From Nonomuraea rubra (GTDB taxonomy: Bacteria > Actinomycetota > Actinomycetes > Streptosporangiales > Streptosporangiaceae): DNA of 64,000 nucleotides. Shown one piece after another: positions 56,873 through 64,000 of the stretch (position 1 is its first letter; each line of letters starts with the position of its first letter). The DNA lies in the NCBI RefSeq assembly GCF_014207985.1, contig NZ_JACHMI010000001.1, positions 11,453,001 to 11,517,000 of the forward strand, read 5' to 3'. The notes under the pieces are model-generated. The model saw only the letters and a list, made by a program, of their open reading frames with translations. It was not told the DNA's origin and ran no database searches. Both the position numbers and the translations under genes were made by a program.

Positions 56873-57424
56873 GTGCGTCTCAAACGGGGGAAGCTCGCCA
56901 CCGACCCCGTGGCGTTCGAAGCCTTCTACCGGCGGCACATCGACGCTGTCACGCGGTTCCTGTCACGCCGGGTCGACGACCCGCACACGGTCGCCGATCT
57001 GGCGGCCGACGTGTTCCTCGCGGTGCTCGGCTCGGCGCACACGTACCGCCCGGGCAAGGGCAGCGAGATCGCGTGGCTGTACGGAGTCGCGCGCAACACG
57101 CTGTCGTCCGAGCGGCGGCGGGCGCTGCGGGAGTCCCAGCTCACGCATCGCGTGAGCGGGCGGCGTCCGCTCGACGGCGACGACGTGTCCCGGCTGGAGG
57201 AGCAGATAGACGCGGAACGGCCCGCCAGGGCGGCCTTCGAGGCCATGGCCGGGTTACCCGACGGGGAGCGCGCCGTCCTGGAACTGGTGGTCCTGGAGCA
57301 GCTCACGCCGTCGGAGGCGGCGGCAGCGCTGGGAATCCGGCCGGGGACCGCCATGGTGCGGCTGCACCGCGCCCGCAAGGCACTTCGCGACCTGCCCTTC
57401 GTCATGGAAGGAATCCCACGATGA
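56873..57424 (+). CDS. RNA polymerase sigma factor, ECF type
   Basis: 183 residues from GTG 56873, with AAGGGAG upstream. Region 2: FEAFYRRHIDAVTRFLSRRV and VADLAADVFLAVL, YGVARNTLSSERRR. Region 4: LPDGERAVLELVVLEQLTPS and AAALGIRPGTAMVRLHRARK. Overlaps the next gene by 4 bases (ATGA). Confidence 0.9.
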   Translation: MRLKRGKLATDPVAFEAFYRRHIDAVTRFLSRRVDDPHTVADLAADVFLAVLGSAHTYRPGKGSEIAWLYGVARNTLSSERRRALRESQLTHRVSGRRPLDGDDVSRLEEQIDAERPARAAFEAMAGLPDGERAVLELVVLEQLTPSEAAAALGIRPGTAMVRLHRARKALRDLPFVMEGIPR

Positions 57425-57981
57425 GATTCGAGGAGCAGTTGCTGATGGACCTCAAAGCCGAGATGACCGCGCGGAACGAACGCAGCCGCCGTGTCGGCCG
57501 CCGCCTGCTCGCGGGGGCGGCGGTGGCCGGGCTGGCGGCCGTGACGGCGGTGGCGCTGCCGCTGCTGACCGGGCCGGAGCCGGCGTACGCGGTGAGCGAG
57601 AACGCCAACGGCACCATCACGGTGGAGCTCAAGGAGTTCAGGGACGCCGAGCAGTTGGAGCAGGACCTCAAGAAGCTGGGCGTGAGCGCCGACATCACGT
57701 ACCTCAAGCCCTACACCAAGTGCCAGAACGACCGGGGCGCGATGGCCGGCGGCGGATACGACACTCCGGAGGAGTGGCGCGCGTCCGTGCACTACAAGGT
57801 CGCCAGGCCGGGGCCGAAGGGGTTCGTCATCGATCCCCGCCAGGTCGGGAAGGGGCAGACGATGGCGCTGGAGTTCACCGAGAACCCGAAGGGGCCCGTC
57901 AAGGCGCAGCTCAACGCGATGGTGATCGAGGGGCCTGTCAAGCCGTGCGTTCCGGAGCACGACCCGACGCAGCTCGGCTGA
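57421..57981 (+). CDS. Putative membrane partner of the sigma factor
   Basis: 186 residues from ATG 57421. Cytoplasmic head with Arg-rich stretch (RNERSRRVGRRLLA), one TM segment (about 29-50), then an external domain with VSENANGTITVELKEFRDAE and a PYTKCQND...PCVPEH cysteine pair. Translationally coupled to the sigma factor, so an anti-sigma or sensor role is likely. No recognised anti-sigma motif is visible. Confidence 0.78.
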   Translation: MRFEEQLLMDLKAEMTARNERSRRVGRRLLAGAAVAGLAAVTAVALPLLTGPEPAYAVSENANGTITVELKEFRDAEQLEQDLKKLGVSADITYLKPYTKCQNDRGAMAGGGYDTPEEWRASVHYKVARPGPKGFVIDPRQVGKGQTMALEFTENPKGPVKAQLNAMVIEGPVKPCVPEHDPTQLG

Positions 57982-57986
57982 CCCGC

Positions 57987-58019
57987 GTTCCCCGGCCTGC
58001 GCTGCTCAGGCCGGGGAAC
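57987..58019. terminator. Bidirectional terminator overlapping the MFS stop codon
   Basis: GTTCCCCGGCCTG (57987-57999) pairs perfectly with CAGGCCGGGGAAC (58007-58019), 13 bp with a 7-base loop. The right arm includes the last codons of the MFS gene. Confidence 0.8.
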
Positions 58020-59169
58020 TCGTCAGAGGTTCCCGGCGCGGGATGGCCGCGTAGCTGACGGCCAGGGCGGCCAGGCTCAGCGCGGCGGCCGCGAGTCCGA
58101 GCCACCGCAGCCCGTCCACCGCCACCAGCCCGCCGCCGAGCGCCGACCCGGCCGCGATGCCGATGTTGAACGCGCACACGTTCACCGACACCGCCAGCGT
58201 GGGCGCCCGCCCGGCGTGCCGCAGCACCAGGCTCTGCAGCACCGGCGTCGTGGCCGAGGTCAGCAGCCCGAACACCAGCACCGCCACGACGGCGGACCCC
58301 GCCCACGGCACCGCGAACGGGAAGACGGCCAGCACCACGCTCAGCCCGGCGAACGTGCCGCGCACGGTGGTCCCCAGCGACCGGTCCGCCAGCCGCCCCG
58401 CCACCAGCCCTCCGGCCAGGCTCCCGGCCCCGTACACCAGCAGCAGCGTCGACACCGCCGCCGGCCCGAACCCGGTGATCTCGGTCAGCGTCGGCGCCAG
58501 GTAGGTGAACACGGTCGAGGTCGCCGCCAGCCCGACCGCCGTCGTCGCGATCACCACCAGCACCCTCCGCCCCATCACCGTGGCGATCTCGTCCCGCACG
58601 CTCGTGGCGGGCGCCTCCTGCCGGGGCAGCACGGCGGCCAGCAACCCGGTCATGGCCAGCGCCAGCACCGCCAGCACGGCGAACGGCGTCCGCCACCCCG
58701 CGTCCTCCCCCAGCAGCACCCCCAGAGGCACGCCCAGCAGCGTGGCCACCGAGAACCCGGACCCCACGGCGGCGATCGCCGTCCCGACCCGCTGCGGCTC
58801 GACGACCCGCGTCGCCACCATCAACGCCAGGGTCAGGAAGGCCGCGTGGCTCAGCGAGGCGACCACCCGCCCGACGATCAGCACCTCGTACGACCCCGCC
58901 GCCGCGCACACCGCGTTCCCGGCGGCGAACAGCAGCATCAACCCCAGCGCCAGCCCCTTGCGTGGCAGCCGCACGGTCGCGACCGTCACCAACGGCCCGC
59001 CGATCACCACCCCCAGCGCGTACGCCGTCACGGCCTGCCCCGCAGTCGAAACGGAAACGCCCAGGTCGGCGGCCACCTGAGGCAGCAGCCCCGCGATCAG
59101 ATACTCGGACGTGCCGACCACGAACACGCTCACCATCAGCATGGCCGGCACCAGCAGACTCTTCTTCAT
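58006..59169 (-). CDS. MFS exporter, DHA1 family
   Basis: 387 residues, twelve TM segments. MFS motifs include VVGTSEYLIAGLLPQVAADL near the start and the central-loop GRLADR (residues 265-270). AraJ/YdhP-like drug or sugar efflux. The predicted transcript starts at or next to the ATG, so it may be leaderless. Divergent from merR. Confidence 0.88.
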   Translation of the reverse strand: MKKSLLVPAMLMVSVFVVGTSEYLIAGLLPQVAADLGVSVSTAGQAVTAYALGVVIGGPLVTVATVRLPRKGLALGLMLLFAAGNAVCAAAGSYEVLIVGRVVASLSHAAFLTLALMVATRVVEPQRVGTAIAAVGSGFSVATLLGVPLGVLLGEDAGWRTPFAVLAVLALAMTGLLAAVLPRQEAPATSVRDEIATVMGRRVLVVIATTAVGLAATSTVFTYLAPTLTEITGFGPAAVSTLLLVYGAGSLAGGLVAGRLADRSLGTTVRGTFAGLSVVLAVFPFAVPWAGSAVVAVLVFGLLTSATTPVLQSLVLRHAGRAPTLAVSVNVCAFNIGIAAGSALGGGLVAVDGLRWLGLAAAALSLAALAVSYAAIPRREPLTSSPA

Positions 59170-59175
59170 GCGGGA

Positions 59176-59207
59176 ACGCTAAAGTCTCACATGTATGTGA
59201 GAGTCAA
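59176..59207 (-). promoter_or_regulatory. MerR-type operator in an over-long promoter spacer
   Basis: Minus-strand -35 TTGACT (59202-59207) and -10 TAGCGT (59176-59181) with a 20-base spacer (19 if TTAGCG is used). The spacer holds a perfect dyad TCTCACAT-GT-ATGTGAGA (59185-59202). This is the hallmark of MerR-activated promoters. The MFS ATG lies seven bases after the -10. Confidence 0.7.
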
Positions 59208-59226
59208 GTCGTGGAGGTGGGTGGGG

Positions 59227-59580
59227 ATGCGGATCGGCGAGCTCGTCCGGCGCACCGGCGTGAGCGAGCGGCTGCTGCGCTACTACGAGGAGCAGGGCCT
59301 GCTGCATCCGTCACGGCTGCCCAGCGGGTACCGCGAGTACACCGAGGCGCACGTGGAGACCGTGCGGCGCATCCGCTGCCTGCTCGCGGCCGGCCTGAGC
59401 ACCTCGACCATCGCGACCGTGCTGCCGTGCCTGGAGGCGCGGGGGGAGCGGCTGGCGCCTACATGTCCGGACGTGGTGGGGCGGCTCCGCAGGGAACGCG
59501 AACGCATCGACCAGGCGATGCGCGATCTGAGCGAGTCGAGGCAGGCCCTGGACCTGGTCATCTCGGCAGCACGGGTGTGA
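59227..59580 (+). CDS. MerR family regulator
   Basis: 117 residues from ATG 59227, with GGAGGTG upstream. Helix-turn-helix and wing: MRIGELVRRTGVSERLLRYY and EEQGLLHPSRLPSGYREYTE. Coiled-coil dimer helix at the C-terminus. No cysteines arranged for metal sensing except one in a CLEARGERLAPTC segment. It is expected to activate the divergent exporter in response to a ligand. Confidence 0.92.
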   Translation: MRIGELVRRTGVSERLLRYYEEQGLLHPSRLPSGYREYTEAHVETVRRIRCLLAAGLSTSTIATVLPCLEARGERLAPTCPDVVGRLRRERERIDQAMRDLSESRQALDLVISAARV

Positions 59581-59623
59581 ACCAGGGCAGGCCGCCGGCG
59601 ACCATCGTGATCAGCAGGACGTG

Positions 59624-59995
59624 CTAGTCGCCGTCCTCGACGCAGAACTCATTGCCCTCAAGATCGGCCATCACGACCCATCCGCCTGGGCTGACACCCC
59701 TGCGATCGTCCACGACGCGAGCACCCAGCGATTCCAGCCGGGCAACTTCCCGGTCTTGAGGTTCGCCATGTGGCAGGAGATCGAGATGAACGCGATTCTT
59801 GGTGCGCCTGGGCTCTGGGACGTTGACGAAGACGAGGTGAGGGAAGGTGTCATCATCGGCGCCCACCCACCAGAAGGGGTTGCCGGGCATCTCCACCTTG
59901 GTCCAGGGCCAGCCGGTGACCTCGCTCCAGAAGCGCGCCATGGCTTCGGCGTCGGAGCAGTCGAACGTCACATTCAAGATCGAGAACCTGCTCAC
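59624..59995 (-). CDS. VOC/glyoxalase-like protein
   Basis: 123 residues from GTG 59995, after GGGAGG. The open frame continues far upstream but is not conserved in pattern. One VOC module: ILNVTFDCSDAEAMARFWSE at the start, RTKNRVHLDLLPHGEPQDRE in the middle, WVVMADLEGNEFCVED at the end. Likely metal-binding through His and Glu; substrate unknown. Confidence 0.87.
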   Translation of the reverse strand: MSRFSILNVTFDCSDAEAMARFWSEVTGWPWTKVEMPGNPFWWVGADDDTFPHLVFVNVPEPRRTKNRVHLDLLPHGEPQDREVARLESLGARVVDDRRGVSPGGWVVMADLEGNEFCVEDGD

Positions 59996-60447
59996 GCGCG
60001 CCTCCCGTACCGGGGCCGACCCGCAGCGCAGCCTTCCACGGGCAGCCAAGCGCAGCAAGCGGTTTTCACCGTCGTCGAGGCCAGAGAGCCGGATGCAGAC
60101 CGACCAGCCATCATCCTGTTTCTGGTGGCCGATTCCGGGCTGGGCCGGCTGCCGGCCGGGTGGATGGCCAACGAATACGCGAAGGCACGCGACATGCTGC
60201 TGCCCGATCCGCGGCCTCGGCCACATCCACCGGACCGAACGGAAGGCAACCGGCACATGGGGTCAGCGAGAGCCGAAGGGCGTTCCGTTCCCGATCAGGA
60301 AGGTTCCCGGTCCGAGTGACGTGACGACATCTGGCTTGCTTCAGCAACGGGGGCTATCCCCACTCGTGATCTTCATGCATGCCGTAGGGACACAGCCACG
60401 CTTGCATGATCGACTGGTGCCCTCCGAAGAGGAAGGGGAAACGGGAG
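59996..60447. other. Non-coding stretch between VOC and Tat-protein genes
   Basis: No frame here has a credible start, ribosome binding site and family match. A plus-strand segment near 60090-60200 reads somewhat protein-like (ILFLVADSGLGRLPAGWMAN) but lacks a start and I cannot identify it; a gene remnant is possible. Confidence 0.4.
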
Positions 60448-61077
60448 ATGGAGCAACGTGATCGGCGGGCCGCGATCGGAACGGCGGCCGCGCTCTTGGC
60501 GAGTGGCGTGACCGTGATGGCGGGCAGCAGACCCGCACGAGCGGAGTCCTCCGGCGAGCAGGCCCGGGAATCGTTCCGGGTCATAGACCTCCGAGGCCGA
60601 CAGCGTTTTCTGGCGAGCTCGCGTAAGCCACCGATCATCATCGGGGGCAGGACGTATCCCGCCGACCAACGCCAGGGGCCCGAGGGCACTTATCTGATCT
60701 TCAATGATGGGGACGGCAACGAGAAGGGAGGGATCACTGCCTCTTCTGCCGGAGCCAGCCTCTCGCTCGACTACACCAACGCGCAGGCGATCACTATGGC
60801 CACTCGGTGGGAGGGCACCCTCGGCGCGGCAGTGCTGGAGATGAAGCACATGCCTGATCCGGCGCTCCCGATCGGCCAAGTCCCCGCCATGCCGCCTCGT
60901 GTCCAGCTCGGCTACAGCACTCCGGAAGGAGCATTCCTGGTGCTCAGCGACTCGCGAGGACGCCCGCGGATCGTGCTGGAAATCGATGGTGACGACAACC
61001 CGATGATCAAGGTGTTGGACTCCGAGGGCAAGGTGGTCGGGCAGCTTCCCGAAACGCCGGCCGAGAGGCGTTCGTAG
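60448..61077 (+). CDS. Tat-exported protein of unknown function
   Basis: 209 residues from ATG 60448, behind a purine-rich GGAAGGGG/GGGAG region. Residues 1-38 look like a Tat signal: twin Arg in QRDRRAAIGTAAALLASGV, ending ARA. The mature part is beta-rich with Gly/Asp turns (GTYLIFNDGDGNEKGGITAS and GYSTPEGAFLVLSDSRGRPR), suggesting an immunoglobulin-like or beta-propeller-like repeat fold. I do not recognise the family. Confidence 0.75.
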   Translation: MEQRDRRAAIGTAAALLASGVTVMAGSRPARAESSGEQARESFRVIDLRGRQRFLASSRKPPIIIGGRTYPADQRQGPEGTYLIFNDGDGNEKGGITASSAGASLSLDYTNAQAITMATRWEGTLGAAVLEMKHMPDPALPIGQVPAMPPRVQLGYSTPEGAFLVLSDSRGRPRIVLEIDGDDNPMIKVLDSEGKVVGQLPETPAERRS

Positions 61078-61149
61078 CTGCCGTCCGGAGGGCCGGACCA
61101 GGCGGGAGTTGTGGCGGCGACCCTCGAGTCCGCCGGGGCGTTAATTCGG

Positions 61150-61179
61150 TTGCACGGGCCTCCGGCGCCCCCCTAGCCT
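61150..61179 (+). promoter_or_regulatory. Promoter of the small ORF
   Basis: TTGCAC (61150-61155), 18 bases, TAGCCT (61174-61179). Start expected near 61186. Confidence 0.6.
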
Positions 61180-61200
61180 CTAGGACATGCGCCTTTACCT

Positions 61201-61302
61201 GTAATTCGCAAGCAAGCCCTGTCCCCCGTCCAGCCAAGTGACGCGGCACGCAGCTGAGCTCGCAGAGCGGCCCCTTTCGTAGGAAGCCGCGTCCCGAATT
61301 AC
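61201..61302 (+). ncRNA. Structured 5' leader with nested long-range stems
   Basis: GTAATTCG (61201-61208) is exactly complementary to CGAATTAC (61295-61302). Nested inside, GACGCGGC (61240-61247) is exactly complementary to GCCGCGTC (61286-61293). The 3' arms are separated by one base and end three bases before the ribosome binding site. I do not recognise a known riboswitch. Confidence 0.5.
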
Positions 61303-61317
61303 GTAGAGGAGCTTTGT

Positions 61318-61437
61318 ATGTTCATCCGTGCGTCCAACAAGAAGAGCCGCCCCGCCCTGCCGGTCGTGCGGCCGATGCCCAAGATGCCGCAGCGGCCCAT
61401 CGCGCCGCCGCGCCGCATCCCTTCCAAGGGCAGATGA
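61318..61437 (+). CDS. 39-residue Pro/Arg-rich small protein
   Basis: Starts MFIRASNKKSRPALPVVRPM and ends with PPRRIPSKGR. GAGGAG lies six bases upstream of the ATG, the ideal spacing. Ten of 39 residues are proline and nine are Arg or Lys. No signal peptide or TM segment. It has its own promoter, a structured leader and a downstream terminator. Function unknown; it could be an RNA-binding or ribosome-associated small protein, or the transcript itself may be the active product. Confidence 0.65.
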   Translation: MFIRASNKKSRPALPVVRPMPKMPQRPIAPPRRIPSKGR

Positions 61438-61464
61438 GAGCAACTACCAGGATGGGTAGTTAGG

Positions 61465-61502
61465 CGAGCGCCGCCCCCACGTTACGCCCGGGGCGGCACT
61501 CG
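61465..61502. terminator. Terminator between the small ORF and the thiolase gene
   Basis: CGAGCGCCGCCCC (61465-61477) pairs with GGGGCGGCACTCG (61490-61502) with one G-U pair. It serves both convergent genes. Confidence 0.75.
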
Positions 61503-61509
61503 CGCTTTG

Positions 61510-62655
61510 CTACAGCCGTTCGATGATGGTGACGTTGGCCTGGCCGCCGCCCTCGCACATCGTCTGCAGGCCGTACCGGCCGCCGGTGCGCTCCAGCTCG
61601 TGCAGGAGCTTGGTCATCAGGATCGAGCCCGTGCCTCCCAGCGGGTGGCCGAGGGCGATGGCGCCGCCATTCGGGTTGACCCTGGCCGGGTCGGCGTCGA
61701 GCTCGTGCATCCAGGCCAGCGGCACCGGCGCGAACGCCTCGTTGATCTCGACCACGTCGATGTCGCCGATCGACATGCCGGCCTTCTTCAGCGCCCGCTG
61801 CGTGGCGGGGATCGGCGCGGTCAGCATGTAGACCGGGTCGTCGCCCATGAGCGCGAGCTGGTGGATGCGGGCCCGCGGGGTCAGACCGTGGTCGCGTACG
61901 GCCTGCTCCGAGGCGATCAGCACGGCGCCGGAGCCGTCGGAGATCTGCGAGGAGGTGGCGGCGGTGATCTGGCCGCCCTCCTTCAGGGTCTTCAGGCCGG
62001 CCATCTTCTCCAGCGTCGTGTCGGCGCGGGGGCCCTCGTCGTCCTCGACCCCGTTGATGGGGGCGATCTGGTCCTTGAAGTAGCCGTTCGCGATGGCCTT
62101 GGCGGCGCGCTGGTGGGACTCGAACGCGAACTGCTCCAGCACCTCCCGCGTGTAGCCCCACTTCTCGCACATCAGCTCCGCGCCGCGGAACTGCGAGATC
62201 TCCTGCTTGCCGTACCGCTCCACCCACTTCTCGCCGAACGGGAACGGCATGCCCTTCTCCAGGGCGGCCGTGATCGAGGAGCCCATGGGCACGATGCTCA
62301 TCGACTCGACCCCGGCGGCGACCACCAGGTCCTGGGTGCCGGACAGGACACCCTGGGCCGCGAAGTGGATCGACTGCTGCGAGGAGCCGCACTGCCGGTC
62401 GATCGTGACGCCGGCCGTGGTCTCGGGCAGACCGGCCGACAACCAGGCATTTCTCGCGATGTCCATGCTCTGGGGGCCGAACTGCATGACGCACCCCATG
62501 ATGACGTCCTCGACCGCCTCGGGGTCGACGCCGGTGCGGTCGATCAGCGCCCTCAGCGTGTGAGCGGCCAGGTCAGTGGGGTGGACGGTGGAAAGGCCGC
62601 CCTTCTTCTTGCCGACCGGGGTGCGGACCGCCCCGACGATGTACGCCTCTGCCAC
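61510..62655 (-). CDS. Thiolase family acetyl-CoA acetyltransferase
   Basis: 381 residues from GTG 62655. Nucleophile C89 in DRQCGSSQQS, H337 in GHPLGGTG and C367 in MCEGGGQ, plus NEAFAPV. It either condenses two acetyl-CoA or cleaves 3-ketoacyl-CoA. Together with the acyl-CoA dehydrogenase at 51.6 kb it points to fatty-acid metabolism, though they are not in one operon. Confidence 0.92.
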   Translation of the reverse strand: MAEAYIVGAVRTPVGKKKGGLSTVHPTDLAAHTLRALIDRTGVDPEAVEDVIMGCVMQFGPQSMDIARNAWLSAGLPETTAGVTIDRQCGSSQQSIHFAAQGVLSGTQDLVVAAGVESMSIVPMGSSITAALEKGMPFPFGEKWVERYGKQEISQFRGAELMCEKWGYTREVLEQFAFESHQRAAKAIANGYFKDQIAPINGVEDDEGPRADTTLEKMAGLKTLKEGGQITAATSSQISDGSGAVLIASEQAVRDHGLTPRARIHQLALMGDDPVYMLTAPIPATQRALKKAGMSIGDIDVVEINEAFAPVPLAWMHELDADPARVNPNGGAIALGHPLGGTGSILMTKLLHELERTGGRYGLQTMCEGGGQANVTIIERL

Positions 62656-62712
62656 AGTGCCTCCTGGAAACCGAGCATTATTCGGTTACTAGGTGCAGGG
62701 TACAACAGAACG

Positions 62713-63450
62713 TCATTCGGGTGCAGGGGCCGTGGGGGGTACGGCGTCCTCCGTGGGGTCCTCCGTGGGGTCCTCCGTGGCGTCGTCCGTTGCGGGCACC
62801 AGGTCTTCCGGTGCGTCGATCCGGAAGCGCCAGCGGTCCACGGGGATGCCGTTCAGCGCCTCCGACAGCTCCAGCGCCAGCGCGCCCAGCTTCGCCGGGT
62901 CGTCGCCGCGCAACTCGACCGCGGTCAGCTCGGTGGCAAAGGGCAGCAGCTCCTGTACGGCCGGCGGCTGCCCCTTCTGCGGCACCAGCGCGGCCTTGAT
63001 CTCGCCGGCCGTGAACAGGAACTCGTCGTCCTCGTCCTGCTCCAGCAGGGGTGCCAGCTCCTCGGCGGTGGGACGTACCGGGAGAATCACCGCGGGCCCG
63101 CTCTCGGCGCTGCCGTCGGCCGGATCGCTCACCTCACCCCGGCACACCGCGAGCCCGCCGAGCCGGAACGCCAGGCCCTCGGCCAGGTAGCGGTCGAAGA
63201 AGTCCAGCGGCAGCGGGCCCTCCGCGGCCACCCGCACCGCCCACGCCTGCTCCAGCTCGCCGCCGGTCAGGTCCTTGTCCGCCTCGACCGGGGCGTGCAC
63301 GCGGACGTCCACCGCCACGATGTCGTCGCCGTCCCGCCTGGCGTTCGGGTCGGCGAGCTGGACGAGGCGCAGCAGCTCGCCGGGGTCCGGTTTGGCGGGC
63401 AGTGCCGCCGTGGGGCCAGTACGCAGTCTCCGCTTCGCCATCCAGCCCAT
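62713..63450 (-). CDS. Hypothetical acidic protein with C-terminal repeats
   Basis: 245 residues from ATG 63450 after GGAGG. No signal peptide or TM segment. It is acidic and leucine-rich, with ADPNARRDGDDIVAVDVRVH and LRGDDPAKLGALALELSEAL. The C-terminus contains repeats of the form PTED. I do not recognise the family. It starts 14 bases before the sortase stop, so they may be co-transcribed. Confidence 0.75.
   Translation of the reverse strand: MGWMAKRRLRTGPTAALPAKPDPGELLRLVQLADPNARRDGDDIVAVDVRVHAPVEADKDLTGGELEQAWAVRVAAEGPLPLDFFDRYLAEGLAFRLGGLAVCRGEVSDPADGSAESGPAVILPVRPTAEELAPLLEQDEDDEFLFTAGEIKAALVPQKGQPPAVQELLPFATELTAVELRGDDPAKLGALALELSEALNGIPVDRWRFRIDAPEDLVPATDDATEDPTEDPTEDAVPPTAPAPE
62747..62782. 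repeat. 12-bp tandem repeat in the acidic-protein gene
   Basis: TCCTCCGTGGGG twice exactly (62747-62758 and 62759-62770) and once with one change (62771-62782). It encodes the PTED/ATED repeats at the protein C-terminus. Confidence 0.85.
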
Positions 63451-63464
63451 GCCCGCCTCCGCGC

Positions 63465-64000
63465 TCAGCTTCTGTAAGAGCTCGTCATCGTGGCGTACAC
63501 GATGACGTTGTCCGTGTAGTGCCCGGTGGACCGATCGTAGGTGCCACCGCAGGTGATGAGGTGCAGTTGGGCGTTCTGCTGCTCCCCGTACACGCGCTGG
63601 GTCGGGAAGGTCTGCTTGTCCGCCTGCTCCACCCCTCCGACGGTGAACACCGCGGTCGTCTTGTCCTGGCGCTTGACCTCGATGGTGTCGCCGTTCTTGA
63701 GCTCCGGCAAGCGGGCGAAGACGGCGGCGCGGGTCCGGGTGTCCTTGTGCCCGAGCAGCACGGCGGGGCCCACCTCGCCCGGGGTGGACATGTTCCGGTA
63801 CCAGCCGACCAGGTTGTGGTTCTCCGACGGGGGGACCTGGATCGTGCCGTCCCTCTTCAGGCCGACCGACTGGATCGGGGCGTTGATCCCGAGGCGCTTG
63901 ATCACCAGCCTGATCGGGGTGGAGGGCAGCATCGGGGGGGCCGGGGTGATCTGCGGCAGCGGGGGCGGCACGTTCGCCGGGGCCTGGAACCAGGCCTGCT
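63465..64000 (-). CDS. Class F-like sortase, N-terminus outside the window
   Basis: The frame stays open to the right edge, so the N-terminus and any signal anchor are missing. The catalytic domain holds His in LLGHKDTRTRAAVF, Cys in LHLITCGGTYDRS, and the C-terminal DNVIVYATMTSS. Sortases join proteins to the cell wall or assemble pili. The proline-rich PPPLPQITPAPP segment is the linker before the domain. The catalytic Arg is not certain from the sequence alone. No sortase substrate is seen nearby. Confidence 0.85.
   Translation of the reverse strand, partial: QAWFQAPANVPPPLPQITPAPPMLPSTPIRLVIKRLGINAPIQSVGLKRDGTIQVPPSENHNLVGWYRNMSTPGEVGPAVLLGHKDTRTRAAVFARLPELKNGDTIEVKRQDKTTAVFTVGGVEQADKQTFPTQRVYGEQQNAQLHLITCGGTYDRSTGHYTDNVIVYATMTSSYRS

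Noticed and set aside
59996..60256. Longer 210-residue version of the VOC protein
   Set aside because: The upstream 87 codons lack any VOC similarity, and a strong GGGAGG site precedes the GTG at 59995.
60030..60320. Plus-strand protein-like segment after the VOC gene
   Set aside because: It has no start codon with a ribosome binding site and no family match. Noted only as a possible remnant.

Overview
This is a chromosomal window from a high-GC actinomycete. The order of the ribosomal-protein superclusters, the frequent GTG/TTG starts, and the actinobacterial families present (MceG, Mce-associated proteins, DUF1707, LppX-like lipoprotein, class F-like sortase, SigE-family sigma factor) fit the Streptosporangiales, with Nonomuraea or a close relative my best guess. 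The genus is inference, not something the sequence proves.

Layout. Positions 1-41074 are almost entirely minus strand. In transcription order they hold trnW, secE, nusG, rplK, rplA; a lipoprotein; rplJ, rplL; an accessory block (decayed GT39 glycosyltransferase, RDD membrane protein, NTF2-like/TetR pair, mceG and two Mce-associated proteins); rpoB, rpoC; the str operon (rpsL, rpsG, fusA, tuf); the S10, spc and alpha clusters down to secY, adk, map; two small envelope genes; then infA, rpmJ, rpsM, rpsK, rpsD, rpoA, rplQ and the start of truA at the left edge. The translation machinery, the core RNA polymerase (alpha, beta, beta prime), the Sec channel and methionine aminopeptidase are therefore encoded in one block. 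I could place convincing housekeeping promoters upstream of rpsL, rpoB and rplJ. Each of these cistron groups is separated by strong hairpins, including an L10-type leader with an apparent attenuator.

From 41.2 kb to the right edge the genes are accessory. They include an aspartate aminotransferase and adenosine deaminase; three separate sigma/anti-sigma-like pairs, the first followed by two more exported proteins that share a C-terminal motif; a methyltransferase; a sugar ABC importer without its own ATPase; an acyl-CoA dehydrogenase; an APC permease with a divergent Lrp/AsnC regulator; a penicillin-binding/beta-lactamase-type hydrolase; an MFS exporter with a divergent MerR regulator; a VOC protein; a Tat-exported protein of unknown function; a thiolase; and a sortase cut by the right edge.

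The most novel-looking locus is at 61.15-61.50 kb. It has its own promoter, a leader with nested long-range stems, a 39-codon Pro/Arg-rich ORF behind a very good ribosome binding site, and a terminator. The window holds one tRNA gene. I saw no rRNA, CRISPR array, insertion sequence or prophage.
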